Shown: positions 1-8,505, numbered from the stretch's first letter. The stretch: DNA of 28,452 nucleotides from Actinomycetota bacterium (GCA_009704705.1 WLDR01000002.1:1-28452); one strand, 5' to 3'. A program made the numbers and translations. Notes: generated by a model from the sequence alone, not told the origin.

Positions 1-28
1 ATCGGCTTTGCGGTGGGAAGATGACAGT

Positions 29-1117
29 ATGCGTCGCGTCATCATTTTGGGAAGTTCCGGGTCAATCGGAACACAAGCACTCGACGTCATTCGCGCGAAT
101 CCAACTCGATTCGAAGTTGTTGGGCTTTCCGTCGGGTCGAATCGTGACTTACTCGAAGCTCAGGCCTCTGAGTTCAACGTGTCAGACACGGCCGTCGGTC
201 ACGTCGATGCCGAGGCGTTAGTTCGATCCGTCGACGCGGATGTTGTTCTCAACGGCATCACCGGTTCGGTCGGTCTGGGTCCCACACTGGCCGCACTCGA
301 GACAAACAAGACATTGGCTCTCGCGAACAAAGAGAGTCTTATCGTTGGCGGCACGCTCGTCACGAACCTGGCCAAGCCGGGGCAGATAGTTCCGGTTGAT
401 TCGGAACACTCTGCGCTAGCACAGTGCTTGACCTCGGGCAGTCACGCGGAGGTTCGCCGGCTCGTGTTGACGGCATCCGGAGGACCGTTCCGTGGTCGAT
501 CGCGCGATCAGTTGGTTGCGGTGACGCCGCGAGAAGCCCTTGCTCACCCGACCTGGGACATGGGGCTGGTCGTCACAACCAACTCCTCGACGCTGGTCAA
601 CAAGGGACTCGAGGTAATCGAGGCACACCTGTTGTTCGACATCCCGTTCAATCGCATTGATGTGACCGTGCATCCGCAATCAATCGTGCACTCGATGGTG
701 GAATTCACCGACGGTTCGACGATTGCGCAAGCATCACCTCCCGACATGCGCCTGCCAATCTCGTTAGGACTCGACTGGCCCCATCGCGTTTCTGGGGTTG
801 GCGAACCGCTGGACTGGACCGTGTCACACACGTGGACGTTCGAGCCGCTCGACAACGACGCGTTCCCGGCGGTCAATTTGGCCAAGCAGGTCGGCGAGGC
901 GGCGCGAACGTACCCGGCCGTTTTCAACGCAGCCAACGAAGAGGCAGTGACTGCCTTCCATGCGGGAGCCATCGGCTATCTCGACATCGTCGACATTATT
1001 CGGTCGGTCGTTGACGAGCACACGCCTGATTCAGGCGATCTCACGCGCGAGTCCGTACTTGCGGCCGAAACGTGGGCTCGGATTCATGCACGCGAACGAA
1101 TAGGGGGATTCCAATGA
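29..1117 (+). CDS. dxr: 1-deoxy-D-xylulose 5-phosphate reductoisomerase
   Basis: Converts DXP to 2-C-methyl-D-erythritol 4-phosphate with NADPH, the first committed step of the MEP isoprenoid pathway, in the cytosol. The N-terminus has the nucleotide-binding GSSGSIGTQAL motif. Family signatures follow in order: LANKESLIVGG, PVDSEHSALAQCL (metal and substrate ligands), ASGGPFR, HPTWDMG, NSSTLVNKGLEVIEAH, VHPQSIVHS and NAANEEAV. At 362 residues it is slightly shorter than the E. coli enzyme but has the C-terminal helical part. I chose the ATG at 29 because GGGAAG lies 8 bases upstream and the Rossmann strand begins at once; an in-frame TTG at 8 is possible. Its stop overlaps the next start (ATGA). 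ispG, a later enzyme of the same pathway, lies two genes downstream. Confidence 0.96.
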   Translation: MRRVIILGSSGSIGTQALDVIRANPTRFEVVGLSVGSNRDLLEAQASEFNVSDTAVGHVDAEALVRSVDADVVLNGITGSVGLGPTLAALETNKTLALANKESLIVGGTLVTNLAKPGQIVPVDSEHSALAQCLTSGSHAEVRRLVLTASGGPFRGRSRDQLVAVTPREALAHPTWDMGLVVTTNSSTLVNKGLEVIEAHLLFDIPFNRIDVTVHPQSIVHSMVEFTDGSTIAQASPPDMRLPISLGLDWPHRVSGVGEPLDWTVSHTWTFEPLDNDAFPAVNLAKQVGEAARTYPAVFNAANEEAVTAFHAGAIGYLDIVDIIRSVVDEHTPDSGDLTRESVLAAETWARIHARERIGGFQ

Positions 1118-1809
1118 AAGGCAATCGTTTCATCGCTCCGCTCGTGGTCACTGCGGTGGCCCTCACCGTTTCACTTACCCTTTCACTCACCGGGTGTGCC
1201 CCGGGCGAAACGATGGACGGTTCGGGCGACGCGACCCCGACGGCCACTGCGTCGGCAACACCGTCAGTGAGCGCGACGCCAACCCCAACCGTTGCCGTCA
1301 CCGAGATTGTGGTGGGCATGACCGGTCTCACCGTGACGGATTCCACCGGGACTGTCGTGGAAGAGTTGAGTTATGCAACGCCGGCAATTGATGTCGCGAA
1401 TCGACTCTCGAAGATTTTCGGCGCAGACCCGGTCGTGACGGACTCGGCAGGCAACAACGAAGTTTGGCCATCGCGGGACTTCGTGTGGTCGGGCTTCACA
1501 CTGCACGATGAGATGCGCTCCGCTGCCAAAGCTGTCTGGTACGAGTATTACGTTCGTGTGGAGGTAGCGTCGGTGAACGGCGTCGCCATACGCACTGCCG
1601 CCGGAGTGCAGGTTGGGGATCCTGCGTCGAGCGTCACGTATAGCCCGAGCGACCTCTATCGATCGAGTTGGAACGGCGAATCGTGCGGAGTTGAAACCTG
1701 GTTCAGCGAAGATGGAAACATCGGCAATGGAGTCTTTCTCAATGTCTGCACATTGGACACGACCGGCTTGGTTACGCGATTCTCTGTTCCCGTGCAGCTC
1801 CGTGTGTAG
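1114..1809 (+). CDS. Putative lipoprotein, function unknown
   Basis: I do not recognise this 231-residue protein. It has a lipoprotein signal: positive residues at 2-5, a hydrophobic stretch at about 6-25, and a lipobox L-T-G-C with the acylated cysteine at position 28. A Thr/Ser/Ala/Pro-rich linker (about 32-64) follows, typical of a surface tether. The remaining domain has no motif I can name; it contains two cysteines in the C-terminal part (in ESCGVE and NVCTLD) that could form a disulfide. The start is supported by AGGGGGA at 1102-1108, 5 bases upstream inside the end of dxr. The four-base overlap implies coupling to dxr. It sits directly before the site-2 protease gene, but a functional link is only a guess. 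Confidence 0.8.
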   Translation: MKGNRFIAPLVVTAVALTVSLTLSLTGCAPGETMDGSGDATPTATASATPSVSATPTPTVAVTEIVVGMTGLTVTDSTGTVVEELSYATPAIDVANRLSKIFGADPVVTDSAGNNEVWPSRDFVWSGFTLHDEMRSAAKAVWYEYYVRVEVASVNGVAIRTAAGVQVGDPASSVTYSPSDLYRSSWNGESCGVETWFSEDGNIGNGVFLNVCTLDTTGLVTRFSVPVQLRV

Positions 1810-1840
1810 CTCCGTCAGGGCTTTTGTCAGACTCACCGTT

Positions 1841-1846
1841 TAGCGT
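1841..1846 (+). promoter_or_regulatory. Candidate -10 element of rseP (leaderless)
   Basis: TAGCGT ends 6 bases before the GTG start of rseP. This spacing puts the expected transcription start at or next to the start codon. There is no Shine-Dalgarno sequence between them. No convincing -35 box is visible. The call rests on recurrence of this layout elsewhere in the window. Confidence 0.5.
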
Positions 1847-1852
1847 GTATCC

Positions 1853-3184
1853 GTGACTACGTTTTTGCTCTTCATCGGCGGGGTGCTCATCTTCTTGGTG
1901 GGACTCGCGATTTCTGTTGGTTTGCACGAGCTCGGGCACCTTCTCCCGGCAAAGCTTTTCGGGGTTCGCGTTCGCCAATACATGATCGGTTTCGGCCCGA
2001 CGATTGTGTCGAAAAAGTTCGGCGACACCGAATACGGAATCAAGGCCATCCCACTCGGCGGTTTCGTCTCGCTTTCAGGCATGTTTCCTCCGGGCAAAGA
2101 GCTTCGTCCGGCCAAGAATCCCGTCACGCGTTTCTTCCGTCGTTTGATTCAGGATGCGCGGGACGCGAGTTCCGAGAGCATGCAGGGCACAGACGAGTCA
2201 CGAGCCCTGTATCGGCTTCCCGTCTACAAGCGCATCATCGTGATGGCCGGCGGGCCAGTGATGAACTTGATTTTGGCTTTCGTCTTGCTCGCCGTTGTCG
2301 TCAGCGGGTTTGGTCTTGCCGGTGCTACGACCACAGTTGGCGCAGTTGCCGAATGTGTGTTGCCCGTTACTGCGAAGTCATCCGAATGCACCGCGAGTGA
2401 CGCGGCCTCACCCGCGTCGGTGGCGGGCCTCAAGCCGGGAGACACGATTGTCGCGATCGACGGCACGACGATCACCGAGTGGACGCAAGCGACAGCCATC
2501 ACCCACGCCAGTGCGGGAAAGACCCTGAATTACGTTGTGCTTCGCGACGGAAAAGAACTGACCCTCGCCATCACTCCGCAACTCACAACACGGTACGACT
2601 TCAATGCGGACGGCACGCCCGTGCTCGATGCCGCAGGGTCACCAGTTCTTGTTGAGATGGGAATCGCAGGCATCAGCCCGGAGGTCGGTCGCGTTGTTGC
2701 TCCAATCAGCGACGTGTTCCCCTTGATGGGCGACGCAGTGGCGCAAACAGGGCAAATGATTCTTCAATTGCCACAAAAGATCGTCGGCGTGGGCGAAGCG
2801 GCGTTTAGCTCTGCACCGCGGGACATCACGGGGCCGGTCAGCGTTGTTGGTGTGGGTCGAGTTGCCGGCGAGATTGCGTCCACTGACGTTGCGTCGACGA
2901 CCGACAAGTTGGTTGCCCTCATCGGAGTGCTGGCGTCGCTCAACATCGCTCTCTTCGCGTTCAATCTCATCCCGCTGCTTCCGCTTGACGGTGGCCACAT
3001 TGCTGGTGCCATCTGGGAAGCGATCCGCCGCGGCTGGGCCAAACTCAGGCACAAGGCAGACCCGGGCCCAGTCGACATCTCGCGACTGATGCCGTTGACC
3101 TTCGTCGTTGTCACTTTGTTGTTTGCGATGAGTGCGCTGCTGATTTACGCCGACATCGTCAAGCCAATTTCGGTGCTCGGCTGA
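1853..3184 (+). CDS. rseP: Site-2 type intramembrane zinc metalloprotease (RseP/Rip1 family)
   Basis: Membrane protease that cuts substrates within transmembrane segments. In actinobacteria, homologues such as Rip1 act on anti-sigma factors and other membrane substrates. The first transmembrane helix carries the zinc motif HELGH at 25-29. A second helix region begins at MAGGPVMNLILAF. A PDZ domain occupies roughly 170-250 (SPASVAGLKPGDTIVAIDG). The third conserved motif, NLIPLLPLDGG with its aspartate near residue 379, completes the zinc site. A last helix lies near the C-terminus. The length of 443 residues is normal. The GTG at 1853 is preceded by a -10-like element and not by a ribosome binding site, consistent with a leaderless mRNA. 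Confidence 0.95.
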   Translation: MTTFLLFIGGVLIFLVGLAISVGLHELGHLLPAKLFGVRVRQYMIGFGPTIVSKKFGDTEYGIKAIPLGGFVSLSGMFPPGKELRPAKNPVTRFFRRLIQDARDASSESMQGTDESRALYRLPVYKRIIVMAGGPVMNLILAFVLLAVVVSGFGLAGATTTVGAVAECVLPVTAKSSECTASDAASPASVAGLKPGDTIVAIDGTTITEWTQATAITHASAGKTLNYVVLRDGKELTLAITPQLTTRYDFNADGTPVLDAAGSPVLVEMGIAGISPEVGRVVAPISDVFPLMGDAVAQTGQMILQLPQKIVGVGEAAFSSAPRDITGPVSVVGVGRVAGEIASTDVASTTDKLVALIGVLASLNIALFAFNLIPLLPLDGGHIAGAIWEAIRRGWAKLRHKADPGPVDISRLMPLTFVVVTLLFAMSALLIYADIVKPISVLG

Positions 3185-3204
3185 GTTTTCGTGCGTTAGC
3201 GGAT

Positions 3205-3210
3205 TAGGCT
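3205..3210 (+). promoter_or_regulatory. Candidate -10 element of ispG (leaderless)
   Basis: TAGGCT ends 7 bases before the GTG of ispG, with no ribosome binding site between. The same hexamer occurs before mutY and nusA. The surrounding 19 bases (3199-3217) resemble a degenerate DtxR/IdeR box, matching 13 of 19 positions of the consensus by eye, but much of that match comes from the TAGGCT core. Confidence 0.55.
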
Positions 3211-3217
3211 GACCTAC

Positions 3218-4366
3218 GTGCCCGCAGTGAACATCGGAATGCCCAAGGTCCCGGAGATTCTCGCTCCCCGTCGCAAAACCCGCCAGATTAAGGTCGGCAA
3301 GGTCGGTGTAGGTAGCGACTCGCAGATCAGCGTTCAGTCGATGACCACAACGCCAACGACCGACATCAATGCGACACTGCAACAAATTGCCGAGCTCACC
3401 GCGAGTGGCTGTGACATCGTCCGCGTTGCCGTTCCGAGTCGCGATGATGCCGAGGTTCTGCACATCATCGCCAAGAAGAGCCAGATTCCCGTTATCGCGG
3501 ACATCCACTTTCAACCAAACTACGTCTACGCCGCGATTGATGCCGGATGCGCTGCCGTGCGCGTCAACCCGGGAAATATTCGCAAGTTTGACGACCAGGT
3601 GGCCGAGATTGCGAAACGCGCGAAAGAGGCGGAAGTGAGCATCCGCATCGGCGTCAACGCCGGATCGCTCGATCCTCGACTTCTCGAGAAGTATGGCAAG
3701 GCGACACCCGAGGCCCTCGTGGAGAGTGCCGTCTGGGAAGCCAGCCTCTTTGAAGAGCACGACTTTCACGACTTCAAGATCTCGGTCAAGCACAATGACC
3801 CCGTGGTCATGGTTAAGGCGTACCGCATGCTCGCTGAACGTGGTGACTGGCCGTTGCACCTCGGTGTCACCGAAGCCGGTCCGGCTTTCCAGGGCACCAT
3901 CAAGTCGTCCACGGCGTTTGGCATTCTGCTGTCCGAGGGAATTGGCGACACCATCCGGGTTTCGCTTTCTGCCCCGCCTGCTGAAGAGGTCAAGGTTGGT
4001 CTGCAGATTCTTCAGTCGCTCAACCTTCGTGAGCGCAAGCTCGAAATCGTGTCGTGCCCGAGCTGCGGTCGCGCGCAGGTCGACGTCTACACGCTCGCCG
4101 AACAGGTGACCGAAGGTCTGCAGGGAATGAGCGTGCCGCTTCGCGTGGCCGTCATGGGATGTGTCGTCAATGGTCCGGGTGAAGCTCGCGATGCCGATCT
4201 CGGTGTCGCCTCGGGCAACGGCAAGGGCCAAATCTTCGTCCGGGGAGAAGTCATCAAGACTGTTCCCGAGAACGAAATCGTTGCAACACTGATTGAAGAG
4301 GCCAATCGCCTCGCGGCGGAAATGCCGGCGTCCGAGTCTGGCTCCGTCGAAGTCATCACCGCGTGA
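3218..4366 (+). CDS. ispG: 4-hydroxy-3-methylbut-2-en-1-yl diphosphate synthase (flavodoxin/ferredoxin)
   Basis: Catalyses the reductive ring opening of MEcPP to HMBPP, the penultimate MEP pathway step, using a [4Fe-4S] cluster. The TIM-barrel part carries SVQSMTTT, ADIHF and VRVNPGN. The C-terminal cluster domain has CPSC (C280, C283), then VMGCVVNGPGE (C315, E322). These are the three cysteine ligands and the glutamate ligand, with the same relative spacing as in the E. coli enzyme. Length (382 residues) is normal. The GTG at 3218 is chosen because a -10-like TAGGCT ends 7 bases before it. The stop overlaps the start of the downstream transporter (GTGA). Being an Fe-S enzyme, it would make sense under iron control, but the box seen upstream is weak. 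Confidence 0.97.
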   Translation: MPAVNIGMPKVPEILAPRRKTRQIKVGKVGVGSDSQISVQSMTTTPTTDINATLQQIAELTASGCDIVRVAVPSRDDAEVLHIIAKKSQIPVIADIHFQPNYVYAAIDAGCAAVRVNPGNIRKFDDQVAEIAKRAKEAEVSIRIGVNAGSLDPRLLEKYGKATPEALVESAVWEASLFEEHDFHDFKISVKHNDPVVMVKAYRMLAERGDWPLHLGVTEAGPAFQGTIKSSTAFGILLSEGIGDTIRVSLSAPPAEEVKVGLQILQSLNLRERKLEIVSCPSCGRAQVDVYTLAEQVTEGLQGMSVPLRVAVMGCVVNGPGEARDADLGVASGNGKGQIFVRGEVIKTVPENEIVATLIEEANRLAAEMPASESGSVEVITA

Positions 4367-5607
4367 CCTCTGCCGTGAGGCAAACTCATGATTCCGCCGT
4401 GCAGCGGCGCGTGTTGTGGGTTCTTGCGTCGGGGCAGGTGCTCGGCGGCCTCGGGATGGGCGCGGCGATCTCTCTCGGATCACTCCTCGTTGTGCAGGTG
4501 TCGAACAACACCGCATTCGCCGGGTTCTCCTCGTCGATGTTCACCCTCGGGACCGCCTTCGCTGCGATTCCGTTGGCTCGACTCGCGCTACGGTCTGGCC
4601 GACGCGTTGCTCTGACCACCGGCACCCTTATGGCAGCGGTCGGCGCGGTCGGCGTGATTATCGCGGCGAGCGTCGGTAGCGTACCGGCACTGCTGGTTTC
4701 CATTGTTCTCGTGGGAACGGGGTCGGCCGCAGGTTTGCAGTCCCGATTCGCGGCCACCGACCTCGCTAATCCTGAACGTCGAGCCCGAGACCTTTCGCTG
4801 GTCGTGTGGGCGACGGCCATCGGCGTGATTATCGGACCAAATCTGGCCGGGCCCGGTGACTTGCTTGGGCTGGAGCTGGGCCTCCCCGAGTTGACGGGCG
4901 CATTTGCAATAACTGCCCTAGCGCAGCTCGCATCAGGAATCATTTTTATGCTCTTCTTGCGGCCAGACCCGCTCGAACTCTCCGGTGGGCTTGGCTCGGC
5001 AAACCCCACCAACAAACGCGGCATCGGTCATGCAATTCGACTGTTGTCGAACAACGTGCCGGCGGCGGCGGCGGTCTTCGTGCTGGCGATGAGCCACGCC
5101 ATCATGGTTGCCGTCATGGCCATGACACCGGTTCATCTGGCACACCTCGGCGTCTCCGTAACGGTGATCGGATTCACCATCAGTTTGCACACCGCAGGCA
5201 TGTATCTTTTCGCGCCGGTGTTTGGTTGGTTTGCTGACCGGGTAGGTCGGCGCTCGGTCATCCTTTTTGGTCAAGCGTTGTATCTCGCGAGCCTGCTCAT
5301 CAACGGCTTCTTGGCCGAGTCTGTTGTCGCCGTCACGGTGTCGATGGTGCTACTTGGGCTCGGATGGTCAGCGAGCACAGTTGCTGCCTCCGCCGGTATC
5401 ACCGACTCGATTGCACCGGCAGACAAGACGACTGTTCAAGGATTCTCTGATTCGGTCATGAGCTTCGCGGGTGCCGGCGGAGGCCTTGTGGCTGGCGTCA
5501 TTTTGGCTGCCGTGGGGTACGGACTGTTGAGCATTCTGGTGATCGCGTTGGTTGTGGCGGCGAGCCTCGCAGCTCTGCTGACACGTGGGCGTGCCACCAC
5601 CACCTAA
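4363..5607 (+). CDS. MFS transporter, substrate unknown
   Basis: A 414-residue hydrophobic protein with about twelve predicted transmembrane helices, the usual size and shape of a major facilitator permease. The loop between helices 2 and 3 holds RLALRSGRRVAL. The equivalent loop in the second half holds GWFADRVGRRSVILFG, a good copy of MFS motif A. Both halves have the expected hydrophobic periodicity. Substrate cannot be told from sequence; the fold would fit a drug or metabolite exporter. The GTG start overlaps the ispG stop by four bases, so it is probably translated from the ispG mRNA. Its TAA stop forms part of the proposed proS -10 element. Confidence 0.9.
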   Translation: MTSAVRQTHDSAVQRRVLWVLASGQVLGGLGMGAAISLGSLLVVQVSNNTAFAGFSSSMFTLGTAFAAIPLARLALRSGRRVALTTGTLMAAVGAVGVIIAASVGSVPALLVSIVLVGTGSAAGLQSRFAATDLANPERRARDLSLVVWATAIGVIIGPNLAGPGDLLGLELGLPELTGAFAITALAQLASGIIFMLFLRPDPLELSGGLGSANPTNKRGIGHAIRLLSNNVPAAAAVFVLAMSHAIMVAVMAMTPVHLAHLGVSVTVIGFTISLHTAGMYLFAPVFGWFADRVGRRSVILFGQALYLASLLINGFLAESVVAVTVSMVLLGLGWSASTVAASAGITDSIAPADKTTVQGFSDSVMSFAGAGGGLVAGVILAAVGYGLLSILVIALVVAASLAALLTRGRATTT

Positions 5608-5610
5608 AAT
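5605..5610 (+). promoter_or_regulatory. Candidate -10 element of proS (leaderless)
   Basis: TAAAAT ends 7 bases before the GTG of proS. Its first three bases are the stop codon of the MFS gene. The short AAGG at 5613-5616 is too close to the start to be a good ribosome binding site, so a leaderless start is more likely. Confidence 0.5.
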
Positions 5611-5617
5611 CAAGGTC

Positions 5618-7390
5618 GTGCCTACTCGACTTTCACACTTGTTCCTGCGGACTCTGCGCGATGACCCGGCAGATGCCGAAGTCGCGAGCCACAAACTGCT
5701 TGTTCGTGCCGGCTATATCCGCCGCCAGGGCCCCGGACTCTTTGCGTGGTTACCACTCGGCATGCGCGTGAAAGCCAAGGTGGAGCAGGTCGTGCGTGAA
5801 GAGATGGCTGCCGCAGGCGCCCAAGAAGTGCACTTTCCGGCTTTGTTGCCGAAGGAGCCCTACGAGGCAACCGGCCGTTGGGAAGAATACGGTGACGGAA
5901 TCTTCCGACTCAAAGACCGCAAAGATGCGGACTATCTGCTCGCCCCCACGCATGAGGAGGTCTTCACTCTCATGGTGAAAGACCTGTACTCGTCGTACAA
6001 AGACTTGCCCGTCACGATTTACCAGATTCAAGACAAGTACCGCGACGAGGCTCGCCCCCGGGCGGGGCTCCTTCGCGGTCGCGAGTTCACGATGAAGGAC
6101 GCGTATTCATTTGATGCCACCGACGAGGGTTTGGCGCAGAGCTATGAGGCCCAGCGCGACGCATATGAGCGCATCTTCTCGCGCCTCGGTCTTGACTATG
6201 TGATCGTCAAGGCGGATGCCGGCGCCATGGGCGGCTCGCGATCTGAAGAGTTTCTTCACCCGAGCCCGGTTGGCGAAGACAGCTTTGTGCGCACAGCGGG
6301 TGGCTACGCCGCGAACATCGAGGCCTTTACGACCGTTGTTCCCGACGCGCTGTCGCTGGACGGAGTTCCGGTAGCGCAGGTCTTCGATTCGCCCGACACA
6401 CCGACAATCGACTCGCTTGTCGCGTTTGTGAACAAGAACCATGCGCGTGAGGATGCCCGCGCGTGGGATTCCGGCGACACGCTCAAGAATGTTGTCCTCG
6501 CGCTGACTCACCTCGACGGCTCGCGCGAACTCATTGCCGTTGGGTTGCCCGGCGACCGAGAGGTCGACCTTGCGCGAATCGAAGTTGCGTTTGCTCCGGC
6601 TGAGGTTGAGGCGGCTACCGAGGCCGACTTCGCTAAGAACAAGGCACTGGTCAAGGGCTATATCGGCCCGTGGTCGGAGTCTGGCGCGGTGCTTGGCGAA
6701 AAGGGCACGTCCAAAATTCGCTACTTCGTTGACCCGCGCGTTGTCGATGGAACGCAGTGGATTACCGGCGCAAACCTCAACGAAAAGCACGCATTGTTCG
6801 TGACAGCCGGGCGCGACTTTGTTGCAGACGGAGTCATCGAGTGTGCTGAGGTGCGCGCAGGTGACCCCGCCCCGGATGGATCCGGCCCAGTGGAAATTGC
6901 CCGCGGCATCGAAATCGGTCACGTCTTTCAACTCGGTCGCAAGTACGCCGAAGCGTTGGGACTCAAGGTGCTCGACGAAAACGGCAAGCTCGTCACCGTC
7001 ACGATGGGCTCGTACGGCATCGGCGTCACACGAATTGTGGCCGTTATTGCGGAGGCGAATCATGATGACAAGGGCCTTGTCTGGCCGCGCGAGGTTGCTC
7101 CGTTTGACGTTCACGTCGTCGCAACGGGCAAGGATGACTCGGTCTTCGACATTGCCGATGGACTCATTGCCGGGCTCGAAGCCACCGGACTTGACGTGTT
7201 GTACGACGATCGTGCGAAGGTCTCTCCCGGCGTGAAGTTTGGCGATGCAGAGATTATCGGCGTGCCGGTCATCCTCATCGTGGGCAAAGGTGCTGCCGAC
7301 GGCAAGGTCGAACTTTGGGATCGTCGGAGCGGTGAACGCACCGAGCTTGCCATCGCTGACGCCGTCGCTTCCATCACCGCATTGGGTTAG
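5618..7390 (+). CDS. proS: Prolyl-tRNA synthetase, bacterial type
   Basis: Class II synthetase that charges tRNA-Pro. Motif 1 lies in GYIRRQGPGLFAWLPLGMRV. Motif 2 is in KYRDEARPRAGLLRGREF, around residue 142, followed by MKDAYSFD. Motif 3 is GSYGIGVTRIVAV, near residue 462. Between motifs 2 and 3 is the long editing (INS) insertion typical of bacterial-type ProRS, and the C-terminus is an anticodon-binding domain beginning near PFDVHVVATG. The 590-residue length fits. The open frame extends upstream to 5585, but the product aligns from MPTRLSHLFLRTLR, so the GTG at 5618 is preferred, also because of the -10-like TAAAAT 7 bases before it. Confidence 0.97.
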   Translation: MPTRLSHLFLRTLRDDPADAEVASHKLLVRAGYIRRQGPGLFAWLPLGMRVKAKVEQVVREEMAAAGAQEVHFPALLPKEPYEATGRWEEYGDGIFRLKDRKDADYLLAPTHEEVFTLMVKDLYSSYKDLPVTIYQIQDKYRDEARPRAGLLRGREFTMKDAYSFDATDEGLAQSYEAQRDAYERIFSRLGLDYVIVKADAGAMGGSRSEEFLHPSPVGEDSFVRTAGGYAANIEAFTTVVPDALSLDGVPVAQVFDSPDTPTIDSLVAFVNKNHAREDARAWDSGDTLKNVVLALTHLDGSRELIAVGLPGDREVDLARIEVAFAPAEVEAATEADFAKNKALVKGYIGPWSESGAVLGEKGTSKIRYFVDPRVVDGTQWITGANLNEKHALFVTAGRDFVADGVIECAEVRAGDPAPDGSGPVEIARGIEIGHVFQLGRKYAEALGLKVLDENGKLVTVTMGSYGIGVTRIVAVIAEANHDDKGLVWPREVAPFDVHVVATGKDDSVFDIADGLIAGLEATGLDVLYDDRAKVSPGVKFGDAEIIGVPVILIVGKGAADGKVELWDRRSGERTELAIADAVASITALG

Positions 7391-7405
7391 CCATAACCTT
7401 TTCGA

Positions 7406-7411
7406 TAGGCT
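7406..7411 (+). promoter_or_regulatory. Candidate -10 element for the nusA-ylxR-infB operon
   Basis: TAGGCT, the same hexamer found before ispG and mutY, lies 57 bases before nusA. A start about 7 bases downstream would give a leader of roughly 50 bases. That leader ends in a strong ribosome binding site, AGGGGAGG at 7455-7462, 6 bases before the GTG. So nusA, unlike many genes here, appears to be conventionally led. Confidence 0.45.
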
Positions 7412-7468
7412 GAACCCTCGCACGAAAGAGTTTTTTCGCGGCGCACATGTGAATAGGGGAGGCCCATC

Positions 7469-8482
7469 GTGGACATCAATCTTCGTGATCTCAAGCTCAT
7501 GGAGTCGGAAAAGGGAATTCCCTTCGATGAGCTCGTCACCATGATCGAGTCGGCAATTCTGGCCGCCTATCAGAAGCACATTGCGCAGACGACGGATGAA
7601 GTCCAGTCCGAGGTTGCCGCGCGCGTTGAACTCGACCGACGCACCGGAATCATCACGGTCTACGTGCCGGAACTCGACGACGAGGGCGCCGTCATCGGCG
7701 AAGGAATTGTCACCCCCGAAGATTTCGGACGCATCGCCGCGTTTGCGGCCAAGCAGGTCATGAGCCAGCGGATGCGCGAGCTCGCGGACGAGAAGATCCT
7801 TGGTGACTTCAAGGGCCACGAAGGTGACATTCTCGCGGGAATCGTTCAGCAGGGTTCGAACCCCAACATGATTCCCGTTGATCTCGGCACGCTTGAGGCA
7901 CAGATGCCCAAGGAGGAATTTGTGCCGGGTGAGGAATACACCCACGGGCGTCGCATGCGCGTCTACGTGACCAAAGTTGAGCGTGGCAATCGTGGCCCGC
8001 AGGTGACGGTTTCGCGCACGCATCCCGGACTCGTTCGTAAACTTTTCGCTCTCGAAGTGCCTGAAATCGGCGCCGGTCTCGTCGAGATTGTCAATGTCGC
8101 CCGCCAGGCCGGTCACCGAAGCAAGGTTGCCGTCGCGGCGAAAGACCCTTCGATTAACGCGAAAGGCGCATGCATCGGCGAACTCGGTCGTCGCGTTCGT
8201 GCCGTGCAAGAAGAGCTCAACGAAGAGAAGATTGACATCGTTGAGTACAGCCCCGACCTGGCAACCTTCGTCGCCAACGCCTTGTCACCAGCCAAAGTGA
8301 CGTCGTCCATCGTCGTCGACGAGGCGGGGAAGGCCGTGCGCGCGTTTGTGCCGGACTACCAGCTCTCGTTGGCAATTGGCAAGGATGCTCAGAACGTTCG
8401 TTTGGCGGCACGTCTCACCGGTGCGCGCATCGACATTCAACCCGACTCGCGCATGAACGAGCAGGAATCGGTCGACGCCTAA
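7469..8482 (+). CDS. nusA: Transcription termination/antitermination factor NusA
   Basis: RNA-polymerase-bound factor that modulates pausing, termination and antitermination. The N-terminal polymerase-binding domain covers about 1-120. An S1 domain follows near 125-190, and two KH domains complete the protein (roughly 195-330). Diagnostic segments include VSRTHPGLVRKLFALEVPEI, KGACIGELGRRV, EKIDIVEY and QLSLAIGKDAQNVRLAARL. At 337 residues it has the short actinobacterial form without the C-terminal acidic repeats of E. coli NusA. The strong ribosome binding site at 7455-7462 fixes the GTG start. It heads a ylxR-infB-rbfA run; rimP, usually just upstream, is missing. Confidence 0.96.
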   Translation: MDINLRDLKLMESEKGIPFDELVTMIESAILAAYQKHIAQTTDEVQSEVAARVELDRRTGIITVYVPELDDEGAVIGEGIVTPEDFGRIAAFAAKQVMSQRMRELADEKILGDFKGHEGDILAGIVQQGSNPNMIPVDLGTLEAQMPKEEFVPGEEYTHGRRMRVYVTKVERGNRGPQVTVSRTHPGLVRKLFALEVPEIGAGLVEIVNVARQAGHRSKVAVAAKDPSINAKGACIGELGRRVRAVQEELNEEKIDIVEYSPDLATFVANALSPAKVTSSIVVDEAGKAVRAFVPDYQLSLAIGKDAQNVRLAARLTGARIDIQPDSRMNEQESVDA

Positions 8483-8505
8483 GTACGCATCACCCGTGGG
8501 GTAAC

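Noticed and set aside
2639..4516. Long minus-strand open frame of 625 codons across the end of rseP and ispG
   Set aside because: It lies antisense to two well-supported genes, its translation is low-complexity and rich in Arg, Asp and His, and it has no recognisable domain. Long antisense frames are expected from the codon bias of this genome.
7425..7440. CGAAA/TTTCG with a run of six T in the nusA leader, considered as an attenuator
   Set aside because: The stem is only five weak base pairs and the T run lies within the loop and arm, not after the stem.
6107..8209. Minus-strand open frame of 700 codons across proS and nusA
   Set aside because: Fully antisense to two conserved genes, no domain, no promoter or ribosome binding site that stands out.
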